A DNA stretch of 32,176 nucleotides from Priapulus caudatus (GCF_000485595.1 NW_014577231.1:2177-34352); one strand, 5' to 3'. Positions 20,126 to 30,777 are shown, counted from the first letter of the stretch. Notes: generated from the letters alone by a model not told the origin. Numbers and translations are program-made.

Positions 20126-20159
20126 AATTCACTGAGCAGAATTTAACACGGTTGTAGCT

Positions 20160-21400
20160 CTACTCCTGTCAGCAATAGCTGTAAAACTGGAATGCTTCTT
20201 TGCGTACGTGCGTGCGTGCGTACGTATGTCCTAAATCTGTAACCCTGCAAGCTGTGTGCATTACTACCCGTGAGTGCACTTTTGTGAATACAAAGCATAC
20301 TTAGCATAGACAAGTTGGAAGAAAATGACAGCGTGATAAGGGATCATAAAGGAAAGGGGTTGGAGAAGAAAGGGGAAGAAGAAAATAGACAGTTGGAGAG
20401 ATCTTAAGCACACGAGAGGAATATTAGATTTAGCATGCAAGGAGAGAATATGTCACTTGTGTTCACGGGAGTCCAGTAGATCGATAATGGGTCCACAGCA
20501 CGATACACGGCAAAGTAACCTCCGGCATTGCGGTGCATTACTACAGAATATGATTTTAAAATGCTGAAAGCAGTATCACATTCCACGTAAGATAGTCGGT
20601 TATGAAAAGCGGAATTCGCAGAGAAATATCGCGGACTCACGCTGACGTCGTATCAGGGAGTCCAGCAGTAAAACGGAGAGCATGTTACTTTGCTCTGTTT
20701 AATGTTACATTATGTTATATTTAAAGGAGAGTTTACTCTAGGTTCTAGGGTTATTTTGAGCTAATTTAGGTGTTATAATTACGCTACATAAAAAGTTTCA
20801 TGGTTCAATCACCATTAGAAATATTTTTTTTTAATGTTTTAAAACTAACGACTACAGTTTGATTACAACGACGGTGGCAGCAGCTCAACCGCACGATCTG
20901 ATAAGTTGCCGCAAAACCACTTTCCAGCAAGGGCTACAGACGCGAGGGTGTTTCTTATTAATTCATTTAAAAGCAAAAGGATTGTAATATCTTATAAAAG
21001 CTTTATATAGTTTCAAGTTATAATATGGATAAATTTGCCCTAAAAATGATATCGTTCGGTAAATAGCATTTATGTATAAATATAATTGCACTTTTTGTGA
21101 TAGCCCTCGATCTGTAACGTGCAAAATAAATTGTCAAAATACGCAACTTTTTTCGGGAGGTGGCAGCACGGTCGCGGTGTCATGACGCCGTTCAAATTTC
21201 GTAGGACGTTGATGTGTAATTAATTATAACAATTAAATTAGGTATCTGGTAACAAATACGTGTGGGTATAGACGATTTGTTATACAGTAACGTACAGCTT
21301 TGTATGCAGTAAAATCCTACGAGGCTACTGTCCCTTTAATTATAATCATGTGATTTTGCCTTTTTTTTTACAAATAACAATTTCCTGTGTCACCGTCATG
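20160..21400. other. Arm DNA without recognised gene
   Basis: AT-rich sequence with a GA-rich patch (20,340-20,400). It matches the right arm (about 29,350-30,680) but has no shared long frame, which argues against coding. Confidence 0.45.
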
Positions 21401-21408
21401 TTATCAGA

Positions 21409-21483
21409 CAGGAGTGAATAATAATAGACTATATAATAATGAAAGAATAATAATGAATAATAATATATTATTATTCACTCCTG
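21409..21483. mobile_element. 75-bp hairpin element (left arm)
   Basis: CAGGAGTGAATAATAATA at the left end and its exact complement at the right end enclose an AT-rich loop. The right arm has the counterpart at about 29,268-29,345, there with small changes. Confidence 0.65.
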
Positions 21484-21639
21484 CAGGGGTAGAACTTTTA
21501 AAAGGTAACACAAGCTCAAGTTTATTGAGTTAAACGCAATAAATCATAGGTAGACTAAGGCTATTAAATGTTGAATTTTTCACGTTTTCAGTATCAGTAT
21601 ATCCGTATAAATAACTCTTTATGTTCTTGCCTTGCACAG

Positions 21640-21800
21640 TTGAAGGGGAGCTTTGCGTGCATCCGGGACATCACGAGAGTTCCTGGCATCTGTGCGAGTA
21701 TACTGGATCTGAACAGGAGCCGGCTGCAGTGCAGTAGGACAAGGAAGAAGAAACTGCCGATCACATCCACACTCACGACGGAGGAGCAGCCATGCACTCG
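21640..21800 (+). CDS. Candidate exon in left arm, unrecognised protein
   Basis: The block is bounded by an acceptor CTTGCACAG (AG at 21,638-21,639) and a donor CACTCG|GTGAGTCTCC. The same signals bound its inverted counterpart at 28,953-29,109, where the acceptor reads CCTTCACAG. In the open frame here it reads LKGSFACIRDITRVPGICAS, then LDLNRSRLQCSRTRKKKLP and ITSTLTTEEQPCTR. The arms differ by several one-base gaps, so the true frame is uncertain; the other arm favours KKKLHHIHTHDG near the end. Cys and His residues near the end would allow a zinc-finger reading, but spacing does not match a standard C2H2 finger in either arm. The block keeps splice signals in both arms and differs in composition from its AT-rich left and GT-rich right flanks, which is the main reason for calling an exon. 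Confidence 0.42.
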
Positions 21801-21929
21801 GTGAGTCTCCGCCGCCATCTCGTCACATCCGAGTATCCTCGCGTGGCGATTACCCGTCGTCGATTTTTCTTGATTGCTCGGTGGGCGGTTACTCCAGCTC
21901 GACATCTTGAGAGAAAATTGTAAGAGATG

Positions 21930-23025
21930 CTGGGGTGTGGTGTGGGTGTGTAGTTGTGATGTGTAGGATGTAGTGTGTGGTGTAGATAATGATATGTAGG
22001 ATTTAGTGTGGCTGTGTGGTATGGGCAGTGGGGTTGTGCAGTGTGGGATGTGTGCATGGCTGTGTGGTGTGGCTGTGGTGTAGTTGTGAGGTGGGGTGTG
22101 GTGTGGTGTAGTTGTGAGGAGTGGTGTAGTTGTGAGGTGGGGTGTGGTGTAGTTGTGAGGTGGTGGTGGATTAGTGTGAGAGGTGGGGTGTGGTTGTGTG
22201 TGAGGTGGCGGTGTGATATGTGGTGTAGAGTGAGTGGCCCGGATGTGTGGTGTAGTTGTGAGTGGTGTGGTGTAATCTGCGTGCCAGGTGGGGTGTGGTT
22301 GGTAGTTGTGAGGTGGGGTGTGGTCACTGGTGTGGTGTAGTTGCGAGGTGGGGTGTGGTGTAGTTGTGAGGTGGGGTGTGGTGTAGTTGTGAGGTGGGGT
22401 GTGGTGTAGTTGTGAGGTGGGGTGTGTCACTGGTGTGGCTGTAGTTGCAAGGTGGGTTGGTCGTAGTATAGTTGATGGTGGTGGTGTGGTGTGGTGTAGT
22501 GTGAGGTGAGGTGGTGATGTGGGTGTAGTGTGAGGAGTTGCGTGTGGTGTGTTGTGAGGTGGGTGTGGTGTGGTGTAGTTGTGATGGTGGGGAGTGGTGT
22601 GGTCGTGATATGTGAGGTGTTTGGTGTGTTAGTTGTGAGGTGGGTGTGTCACTGGTGTGGTCTGAGTAGTTGTGAAGGTGGGGTGTGGTGTGGTGTAAGT
22701 TGTGAGGTGAGGTGATGATGTGGTGATAGTTGTGAGGATGAGGTGTGATTGTGGTGAGTTGTGAAGGTGTGGGTGAGTGTGACCTAATGGTGGTGGTGGT
22801 GTGGTTGTGGATGGTGGATGTGAGCGTGCTGTGTGGTGTGGTTGGGGAGTGTGGTGTGGTATATATTGTGAGGTGTGGGTGGTGTGACCTATGGTGTGGC
22901 TGTGTGGTATGGGCAGTGTGGGATGTGTGCATGGCTGTGTGGTGTGGCTCTAGTGTGTTATGTAGTTTGTGAAGGGGTGTGCGCAGGTGGTTGTGACTGC
23001 TATGTAGATGTGGTGTGTGTTGTGC
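21930..23025 (+). repeat. 23-bp GTGTAGTTGTGAGGTGGGG minisatellite (left arm)
   Basis: Regular units with the core GTGTAGTTGTGAGGTGGGG and tail TGTG are clearest at 22,330-22,430, becoming irregular to both sides. It probably lies within the intron after the candidate exon ending at 21,800. The right arm carries the complement. Confidence 0.92.
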
Positions 23026-23169
23026 CCAGCTGTTTTGCAAACAGCTTCTAGTGCTAGCAATGATTGCTTCATTGTGTGCATTTTTATCTGTTTTTAATTA
23101 AATGAACTGAAATTGTTTTCATCATAAGTTGAAAAAAAGTTGAAAATCTCTACTGCTCGTCTCTAGCTG

Positions 23170-23545
23170 TCTACTCATCCATCTCTCTCTCTTCTCTCTC
23201 ATCTCTCTAGCTCTCTCTACTCGCTCTGCTCTCTCTCTCTCTAGCTTCTCATCTCTCTCTGACTCTCTCTGCTCTCAATCTCGTCTCTCTTCCTCTCGTC
23301 TCATCTCTCTCTCTGCTCATCTCTCTCATGCTGACATCATCTCTCTCTCCTGCTCTGCATCTCATGCTCTCATCTCTCTCTCATCGTGCTCTCTCTCTCT
23401 GTGCTTCTCTCCTCTCATGCTCTGCTCCTCTGCTCTCCTCTCACACAGCAGCGTCTCCTGTCCTCTGCTACTCTCTGCAAGCATCACAGCTCTCCGAGCT
23501 GTCTCTATATATTCTCTTCTCTCTCTCTATCTCTGTCTACTCTCC
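23170..23545 (+). repeat. CT-rich tract (left arm)
   Basis: (CT)n with CTCATCTCT variants. It could serve as a long pyrimidine tract ahead of the acceptor at 23,610. The right arm has the GA complement at 27,330-27,690. Confidence 0.93.
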
Positions 23546-23611
23546 GTCGCTGCTCACTCACATCTCAGCGAACCGGCAGCGCTTCGTAACAGGATGCTCT
23601 TGTGTCTGCAG

Positions 23612-23768
23612 TGAGACGCGGCGGTCGACGAGAGGGCGCGGCGAGTGGCGGCAACGATCGTTGCACAGTTGGAGATGGACGATGGCAACATCCGGAGCGA
23701 TGTCGAACCCTCTACCAGCTGACAGAGCCGCTGCACAAAGTCCGCAGGTGTTCACAGCTGCGGCGATA
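23612..23768 (+). CDS. Second candidate exon in left arm, end not defined
   Basis: A pyrimidine-rich stretch leads to TTGTGTCTGCAG (AG at 23,610-23,611), and homology to the right arm continues to about 23,768. One open frame reads GNDRCTVGDGRWQHPERCR then TLYQLTEPLHKVRRCSQLRR. The right-arm copy contains RRCSRLRDLND in the matching place but in a shifted frame upstream. No donor is clear and no domain is recognised. Frame and function are unresolved. Confidence 0.3.
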
Positions 23769-23859
23769 CGACGAATCAGCAGTCGACGTGCCCCGGCCCA
23801 GCGAGACACGCCGTGGCCCCCATACGCAAACGTGAGCTGCGGCGTTCCCCTCGAGCCAC

Positions 23860-24480
23860 TGCAGCTAGGTTGGCTAGTCCTGCTCCGCCTCAGCAAACGG
23901 TGACTGCGTTCCCACTCACACTATGCAGGCTAGTGGCTATCCAATGGCCCTCCTTGGCAATGTGAGGCTGCGTTCCGCCGCATCCACCTCACTAGGTTGG
24001 GACTATCCTTGGGCCCCATTTGGCAATGTGAGCTAGCGTTCCAGCTAGACCACTCAGAAACTAGTTGGGGGCTAGTAGCCTGCGCCGCAGCCTTGGCATA
24101 ACGGTGACGGCTGCGTTCCTCCGCACTCTAGCTAAGGTTAGGGCTATCCTGCTCCTCCTCGGCAGACAGTGAGGCTGTCCTATCATTACCCAGCTCTCCC
24201 TACAGCAACTTGTCAGGCTATCCTGCTTTCGCTCTCACCCTATAGCATCGCGTGAGACTGGGCGGCTGCTCTCCTGGCTTTGCAAGCTATGGTAGGCTAT
24301 CCTGTTCGCCCTCAGTAAGCACTAAGCAGTGAGACTATTTTCTGCTTCCGCCCATGCTCCTCTCCTGACCTCATCAATGTACGCCATCGCATGCTTTCCC
24401 GCGCTGCCCGCTTCAGACAACGGTGAGCTTGATCAGCATGATATCCCTCCCCACTGCCAGCCGAGGTTGAGCATATTTTG
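23860..24480 (+). repeat. Minisatellite of about 60-65 bp in the spacer
   Basis: Repeated cores GGCTATCCTGCTCCGCCT, GGCAAACGGTGAGGCTGCG and AGCTAGGTTGGG follow one another at least six times, fading towards 24,480. It is found only in the spacer, not in the arms. GTGAGGCTGCG mimics a splice donor in every unit. Confidence 0.75.
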
Positions 24481-24559
24481 CTTAGCAGCATAGTCACCAG
24501 AGTTCAGGCTGTTATATAGCAGTCAACGGGCCTGTAATTAAGGATTAGCTCAAGGAGAA

Positions 24560-24930
24560 CTGGCCCAAGTGTCCTTAATAGACAGGTATCTAGTAATACA
24601 ATTATATTAAAATGGATAAGATGAAGAGGTGTTGTAGCATGTATGAAACATACTAATAGCGCAACTCCCAAGATGTCGCCATTAATAGACAGGTATAACA
24701 TTATGTAGAGGTCGTTTCACTGATAACGTCTGCCTCATGCAGGTAAAACCGCAAGTGTCCTTAAAATAGAGCCAGTGTGTCGTTTATGTGTGAACTGAGG
24801 CGCGAGTTACCCGCAGCAAGCGTCCAATTAATAGACAGGGTCTGGTATATGAAGGGAATGGTTCACGCGTAAATACAGCGACATGAACACGAAAAAACTC
24901 CAATTGTCCTAATTACACACAGGCCGTGCT
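24560..24930 (+). repeat. Degenerate 70-100 bp repeat in the spacer
   Basis: The phrase AAGTGTCCTTAATAGACAGG, followed by a TCTGGTATATG-like tail and GTCGTTCAC, recurs near 24,570, 24,675, 24,752, 24,820 and 24,902 with substitutions and gaps. Confidence 0.6.
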
Positions 24931-25028
24931 GTTCTAAATAGAGTGTAGTCTTCATGCCATAACACCAGGTGCTATAAGTGGCCTTGCTGTAACTAGTTTT
25001 TAGGGGGGGGTAGTGGTCACCCGTCCCA

Positions 25029-25368
25029 TTGCTCGCTCTGGGAGCGGACGGCAGCCGAGCTGGAGGGCCAAGGAACCAGGTGTCAGCGGCGCATCATATC
25101 ACGTCAAAAGGGGCCACCACAGCAGCGACGATAGAAGCTAACGACGAGCGACGACAGATGATGACGATGAAGGTCGTTGCGCGCTCGCGACAGCAAGCAG
25201 CCGACGGCGGCGGCGGGGAGGACAGCGATGCCGACAGCACGGAGATACAGACGAGTGCTGTGCGGAGCGACAGCGAGAGCAGCGGAAGAACGTCGATCCG
25301 GTGAGGAGCTTCCAGGGGGCAGCGAGTCAGGAAGCCCCGAAGGGCGCGAGACCCGCTCGTCGAAAGTG
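25029..25368 (+). CDS. Candidate acidic/serine-rich exon, unrecognised
   Basis: GC-rich sequence, unlike its flanks, ends at a good donor CGAAAGTG|GTGAGT. One frame reads GEDSDADSTEIQTSAVRSDS then ESSGRTSIR and stops at 25,302. A second frame continues to the donor with ERRSGEELPGGSESGSPEGR. The two would join smoothly as one acidic, low-complexity region if a base were missing or extra, which fits the error pattern of the window. No catalytic motif is seen, so no function is assigned. The start at 25,029 is only the first available ATG; an acceptor (GTTTTTAG, near 24,999) lies just upstream. Confidence 0.35.
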
Positions 25369-25489
25369 GTGAGTGTGTGCAAAGGTGGGGGGAGGAGGGA
25401 GGGGGGGGCGATGTTTGTGAAGGCGTGCGGGCGTTTGTTTTATTCCCTTATATTTCTTTTCCTTGTCATATTGCTTTTTTTCCTTTCTG

Positions 25490-25765
25490 TGTCTCTGCCT
25501 CTGTTATTCCCCGTTCTATCTTACTTTTGCTTGTCATATTGCGTTCTTTCCTTTGTGTGTCTCTGCCTCTCTCTCTCTCTCTCTCTCGCTCTCGTTCTCG
25601 TTTTTTTCTCCCTAACTCTCTCTCCCCGTCTTTCTCTCACTCTCTATATATAATATATATCTCTCTCTCTTCCTCCCCTCTCTCTCTCTCCCCCTGTCTC
25701 TCTCTCTCTCTCTTTCTCTCTCCTTCTCTCTCTCCCTCTCTCTCGCCCTCTCCCCCTTCCCCCTC
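25490..25765 (+). repeat. CT-rich tract in the spacer
   Basis: Pyrimidine-rich (CT)n with TTTTTC and CCCCT interruptions. It is probably intronic, following the donor at 25,369. Confidence 0.93.
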
Positions 25766-25955
25766 GCCGTGCATGCGTTCCGGTGTTGCACGTTATGCGT
25801 TTAGCATGGGCCTCGCGGGTTCGCGGGTGCATTACGGTGTCAGTGCGTATCAGCTAGTTTGCTTCTCGTGGCGAAACCGAAAGTTAGTGTTGTGCGTGTG
25901 TAATTATCTCTTGATCTCGTGGTTTCTTTCTCGGAGTGAGGATGTGCCTGCATTA
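25766..25955. other. Spacer DNA without recognised gene
   Basis: No repeat partner and no known motif were found. Confidence 0.35.
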
Positions 25956-25970
25956 ATAAGTAGCGCTCAT

Positions 25971-26025
25971 AGGGTCTATGTCCCCCAGGGTACTGCCAGA
26001 ACGTACCCTGGGGGACATAGACCCT
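25971..26025. repeat. Perfect 23-bp hairpin flanked by 11-bp direct repeats
   Basis: AGGGTCTATGTCCCCC... (25,971-25,993) and its exact complement (26,003-26,025) enclose a nine-base loop. ATAAGTAGCGC occurs on both sides (25,956-25,966 and 26,032-26,042). It is perfect despite the error-rich surroundings. It could be a very small inserted element with target duplication or a structured RNA/terminator; the sequence does not decide. Confidence 0.85.
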
Positions 26026-26128
26026 CTCAGCATAAGTAGCGCGTATAGTAAAGGTGTGGGTCGATTAGAGTTTGTACGGGGGGTGCCTTGCACGCGAGTG
26101 AGTGTGCGATCATGGGCGTCAATCCTAG

Positions 26129-26183
26129 AGAGAGGAGAAAGAGAGAGGGGAAGGGAGAGAGAGAGAAAGAAAGAGAGCGAGAC
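26129..26183 (+). repeat. GA-rich tract
   Basis: Purine-only GAGAGGAGAAAGAGAG-type sequence of about 55 bp. Confidence 0.85.
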
Positions 26184-26469
26184 AATTGTATTAATTGGAG
26201 GAAGCTGTCTTTGGTCTTATATTGATTAAATGCGTGTACCAGAGTATGTGTATTGAGAGTTCGGGGAACCGTATTTGCGGAGGTTTGGCTGGTTGGTCTG
26301 CATGGTGTCGTCGGCGACTCATAAATCATTGCTTATACTCGGTTAATTCATCATCTCGATGATCGATTTATTGACCGATTGATCTGTGATCACTCGTGAC
26401 AACAGACATGCCGGTTGGTTCTTCATCAGAGACTGGAAGAAGAATGACATGTCGAAACCTAGAGAAAGT

Positions 26470-27070
26470 GACACCTCCCCCCTCCCCCTCCCCCCTCTCT
26501 CCGCACACCGTTAACGGTGGCCTATATGCTACAGCGCGCGATCACCACCAGCATACACTGCTGACTGTCAATCCCGCCATCACCTTCCCCCTTCCCCTTC
26601 CCCCTCCCCCTCCCCCACTACCGCCACGTATCGTGAGTCACGCGTTTCCCGGGGGTGCGTTCTCGCACAGTAACTAGAGCGGCATGTCGCGTCCGCGCGC
26701 TCTCGTAGCACCACGAGAGATATTTCGCGTCGACATTTTCATTGCACCTGGAAGTGTGCTGCGGCGAGACGGAGACGGCAGCGGCGGTGGAAGCGGTTCG
26801 TCCGGTGACCCACAGACCCGCATTTACGGGCAGACGACAGTCCTAGGGGTCTCAGGGCGAGGCCGTCCCGCCACCGCTGCTGCGCGCGGGCGGGCTGGCT
26901 GGCGACATCGCTGCGAGGATGAAATTCTACGGGGCGCGAAGATTGTGTTGCGTGTGTTGCGGGAGCAGGAGCGGGAAAATCCGCGCGTGCGCCGATGTTC
27001 TGTTTGTTCGAAGCGTTTCGTTGTCGGGAGGAGAAAAATTGTTGTTGGAAACACTCTGCTTCGAAATTGT
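26470..27070. promoter_or_regulatory. CpG-rich segment, possible promoter or first exon
   Basis: C-rich blocks (CCTCCCCCCTCCCCCTCCC at 26,472-26,495 and a CCCCTTCC series at 26,586-26,621) lead into about 400 bp of CpG-rich sequence. A plus-strand frame from 26,684 and a shorter one from 26,919 (MKFYGARRLCCVCCGSRSGK) are open, as are minus-strand frames. No family is recognised. Base composition suggests a CpG-rich regulatory region; coding is undecided. Confidence 0.3.
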
Positions 27071-27127
27071 TGGGAGGGAAATGTGTGTGTGTGTGTGTGT
27101 GTGTGTGTGGACGTGATCGTTCAGATC

Positions 27128-27280
27128 GCGCAGCCGTGAACACCGGCGATTGTGCGCGGTTCTGGCTGTACGAGGTTCGACATGGCTCGCGGTGTTGCCA
27201 TCGGTCATCCTCCAACTGTGGAACGATGCGTTGCCTGGAGCCTCGCGGCGCCTCCGTCGACCTCGCACAGGCCGTCTCAC
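27128..27280 (-). pseudogene. Counterpart of second candidate exon (right arm)
   Basis: On the minus strand this matches 23,612-23,768. The acceptor region reads CTCTTGTCTGCGAG in place of TTGTGTCTGCAG. Several one-base gaps shift the frame relative to the left arm; RRCSRLRDLND is the best matching peptide. Confidence 0.35.
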
Positions 27281-27329
27281 TCGCAGACAAGAGCATTCGC
27301 TGTTTAGAGCGAGGCTGGCGAGAGTGGAG

Positions 27330-27507
27330 TGAGAGGGAGAGAAGAGACGAGGAGAGAGATAGAAAGAAGGATATGATAGAGACACTTTGTGGGGAGAGTG
27401 TGTGTGAGAGAGAGAGAGACAGGGAGATGTGTGTGGTGTTAGAGAGGAGAGAGATGAGAGGGAGGAGAGAGAGGAGAGTAGAGAGAGAGAGTTGAGAGAG
27501 AGCGAGG

Positions 27508-27538
<31 letters not shown>

Positions 27539-27564
27539 AGAGAGAGTTAGAGAGAGAGAGGAGA

Positions 27565-27606
<42 letters not shown>

Positions 27607-27611
27607 GAGAT

Positions 27612-27670
<59 letters not shown>

Positions 27671-27683
27671 GAGAGAGAGAGAT
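27330..27683 (+). repeat. GA-rich tract (right arm)
   Basis: (GA)n with few interruptions; complement of the CT tract of the left arm. Confidence 0.95.
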
Positions 27684-27789
27684 TTTCAACTTTTTTTCAC
27701 TATGATGAAAACAATTTTCAGTTCATTTAATTACAGATCAAACTGCACAATGAAGCAATCATTGCTAGCACTAGAGCTGTTTGCAAAAA

Positions 27790-28790
27790 GCTGGCGCTAA
27801 CCACACCACCACACATAGGTAATCCACCCTGGCACACCTACAACTACCTACACCACAGAGCCACACGCGAGCCAGCCATGCACACATCCACACTTTGCCA
27901 TCAACAGCCACCCATAGGGTCACACGCACCACACCTCCAATATATATCACACCACACCGCCACGATACCACACGCACCAGCCGCATGGTGTCAGTCACCT
28001 CCACACTGCACACCAACACCACACGCATAGGTCAGCAGCACCACACTACACTACACGGCACATCACTCACTCTCACAGACTACACCATCACTCACCTCAC
28101 AACTAACCACAGCCACAGCCCGCACTTCACACTACACCACCCAGTGACCATCCCCCACTGGATCGAACTAATCCACACACACTTTCACAACTACACCACA
28201 ACCACACCCACTCAAACTACCACCACACCCACCTGCACACTACACTACACCATAACATAACAACTACACAATCACACCTACCTCACAAGCTACCACACCA
28301 GTGACACGTTTGGTGTTGTTTACCAGTCTCACAACTACCACACCCACTTGCACTAACCACACCAGTGCCACACACCTACACTACATTCACCCCACTCACA
28401 ATACCCACACGCCACCTCACTAACTACCACACCCCTCGCAACTACACTAACCAGTGACGACACCCTTACGCTCAGCAACTACACACACCCCATCACAACT
28501 ACATTACCACACCACTTCATAATAACACACTCAGTGACCACCCGACCCTCAACTACCAAAGCCCAACCCACATGACAGCACCTACACACACCACAAACCA
28601 TCTACATAACGCATCCGCACTCAACACTCACCACTCCTCAACGAACTCCAACCACACTCACTCTAACTACAGCGACAGCACATCACCGCCATGCAGCAAT
28701 ACCAACTGCCAAAGTTAAAAGTACCGACTGCCCATACGAACAGCCACCTAAATCTACATATCATTATTACACACACACTACATCCTACAT
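27790..28790 (-). repeat. 23-bp minisatellite (right arm, degraded)
   Basis: CACCACACC and CACAACTACACCACACC units in complement to 21,930-23,025. Period is hard to follow because of many small gaps. Confidence 0.8.
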
Positions 28791-28952
28791 CAAACTAAAC
28801 ACCAGCCTACACCAACCGTCAGCATTCTTTAATTTTTTTTCTCTCAAAGAATGTCGAGCTGGGTCGCGGCCAGCGAGCAATCGAAGAAAAATCGACGACA
28901 GGTAATGCGACGCGAGGATCTGCGGATGTGACGAGACGGGGCGGAGACTCAC

Positions 28953-29109
28953 CGGTGCATGGCTGCTCGCTCCGTCGTGAGTGTGGATGTGATGCAGTTT
29001 CTTCTTCTGTTCTCTATGCAACTGCAGCCGCTCCTGTTAGATGGCAGTAATACTGGCACAGTGCAGTGAACTCTCGGGTGATGTCTGGATGCACGCAGCT
29101 CTCCCTTCA
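28953..29109 (-). pseudogene. Counterpart of first candidate exon (right arm)
   Basis: The minus-strand block has acceptor GCCTTCACAG and donor GCACCG|GTGAGTCTCC and is 157 bp against 161 bp in the left arm. The frame near its end reads HREQKKKLHHIHTHDG. Conservation of both splice signals supports an exon in the ancestral sequence; whether this inverted copy is used is unknown. Confidence 0.4.
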
Positions 29110-29267
29110 CTGTGAAGGCAAGAACATAAAGAGTTATTTATACGGATATAGACTGATACTGAAACGTGAAAATTCAACATTGTACTAGCCTTAGTTACAT
29201 ATGCTTTATTGCGTTTCTCAATATAACTTTGAGCTTGTGTTACCTTTTAAAAGTTCTAGCGCGCCTG

Positions 29268-29345
29268 CAGGAGTGAATAATAAGTATATTATTGTTATTA
29301 TTATTTTTCATTATTATATAGTCTTATTTTATTATTCAACTCCTG
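29268..29345. mobile_element. Hairpin element (right arm)
   Basis: CAGGAGTGAATAATAAG and AATTCAACTCCTG-like ends match the 75-bp element of the left arm. Confidence 0.55.
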
Positions 29346-30680
29346 TTCTAACATGAAGTGAACGAGGAAATTGGTTATTTGTAAAAAAATAGGCAATCAC
29401 ATGATTATAATTAAGGGAAGTAGCCTCTAGATTTTACTGCATAACTGTACTTTACTAGTATGAACACTCGTCTATACCCACACGTTCTCTATGATTTACA
29501 ATACCATAATTTATATTGTTATAATTAAATTACCTCAACGCTAAGCGAAATTTTGAAGCGGCGTCATGACACCGCGACGGCGTGCTGGACACCATTCCCC
29601 GAATAAGTTGCGTATTTGACAATTTATTTTGCGGACGTTTAAGATGCGAGGGCTAATCACAAAAGTGCAATTATATCTTATAGCTACATGCCTATTTACC
29701 GAAGATATTCTTTTAGGTCGCAAATTTTATTTCCGATATTATTAATGAACTATATAAAAAGTTGGTTATAAGAATATTAACAATCGCTTCTGCTTTTTAA
29801 ATGAATTAATAAGAAACCCCTCGTCTGTAGCCCTTAGGCTGGAAAGTGGTTTTCGGCGAATTATCAGCTGGTGCGGTTTGAGTGGCGGCAACGTCGTTGT
29901 AATCAATACTGTAGTCGTTAGTTTTTAAAACCTTACATAAAATTTTAATGGTGATTGCGACCATGAAACTTCTTTAATGTAGGTAATTATCTAATTAGGC
30001 TGAAACTACCTAGAAGCTAGAGTAAATCTCCCTTAAATATACCATAAATGTAAATTAAACTAGAGGCAAAGTAACATGCTCTCCGTTTGTTATGCTAGGC
30101 TGCCTGATACGACTCAAGCGTGAGTTCCGGATATTTCTTCTGCGAATTCCGCTTTTCATAAGCGGATCTATCTTACGTGAGAATGTGGATAACTCGCTCT
30201 TCAGCATCTTTACTACTGCATTATTCTGTAGTAAGTGCAAACCCGAGAACATGCCGGCGGTTACTTTCTGAGCCGTGTATGTGCTGTGGACGCCTTATCG
30301 ATCTACTGGAGTCCGGTGGAACCAAGTGGACAATAATATATTCTGCCTTGCATTGCTAGATTCTAATATTCGTGCTGCGTGTGCTTAAGATTATCTCCAA
30401 TGTTATTTTGCTTCTTGCCTCCTTTCTTACTTTTAAACTTTCCTTTATGATCCTTATACGGGTGAGACTGTCATTTTCTTCCACTTGTTATATGCTAAGT
30501 ATGGTTTGTATTACCACAAAAGTGCAGCTCACGGTAGTAATAGCCACAGCTTGCAGGGATTGTAGCAGATTTAGGATGATAAGGCGTACGCATGCCGCCG
30601 TCGGCAAAGAGCATTCGTAGTTTTTCCGCTTTTGTGGAAGGAGGAGTAGGAGCTACAACGATGTGAAATTCTGCTGCAGT
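29346..30680. other. Right-arm DNA without recognised gene
   Basis: Complement of about 20,160-21,400. Open frames here have no counterparts in the left arm. Confidence 0.45.
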
Positions 30681-30689
30681 GAATTCGAC

Positions 30690-30746
30690 GTGTGTATTGG
30701 TGTGTGTGTGTGTGTGTGTGTGTATGGTTGTGTGGTGTGTAATTGT

Positions 30747-30777
<31 letters not shown>

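Larger units (their letters stand above)
18650..23768 (+). repeat. Large inverted repeat, left arm
   Basis: Aligns in reverse complement with 27,125-32,176 over its whole length. Anchors are 18,652 with 32,170, 19,420 with 31,400, 20,840 with 29,920, 21,600 with 29,145, 23,060 with 27,760 and 23,740 with 27,150. Paired coordinates sum to about 50,800-50,900 throughout. Identity by eye is about 80-90 percent, with many one-base insertions and deletions. The true left end may lie further left, because the partner leaves the window. Confidence 0.92.

Noticed and set aside
20795-20815. tRNA B-box-like GGTTCAATCACC
   Set aside because: No matching A box or cloverleaf could be drawn around it.
26739-27689. 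316-codon minus-strand frame
   Set aside because: The first third is Ser-Leu repeat from the GA tract and the rest crosses a GT tract and the CpG-rich region. No domain is recognisable and overlapping plus-strand frames are equally open.
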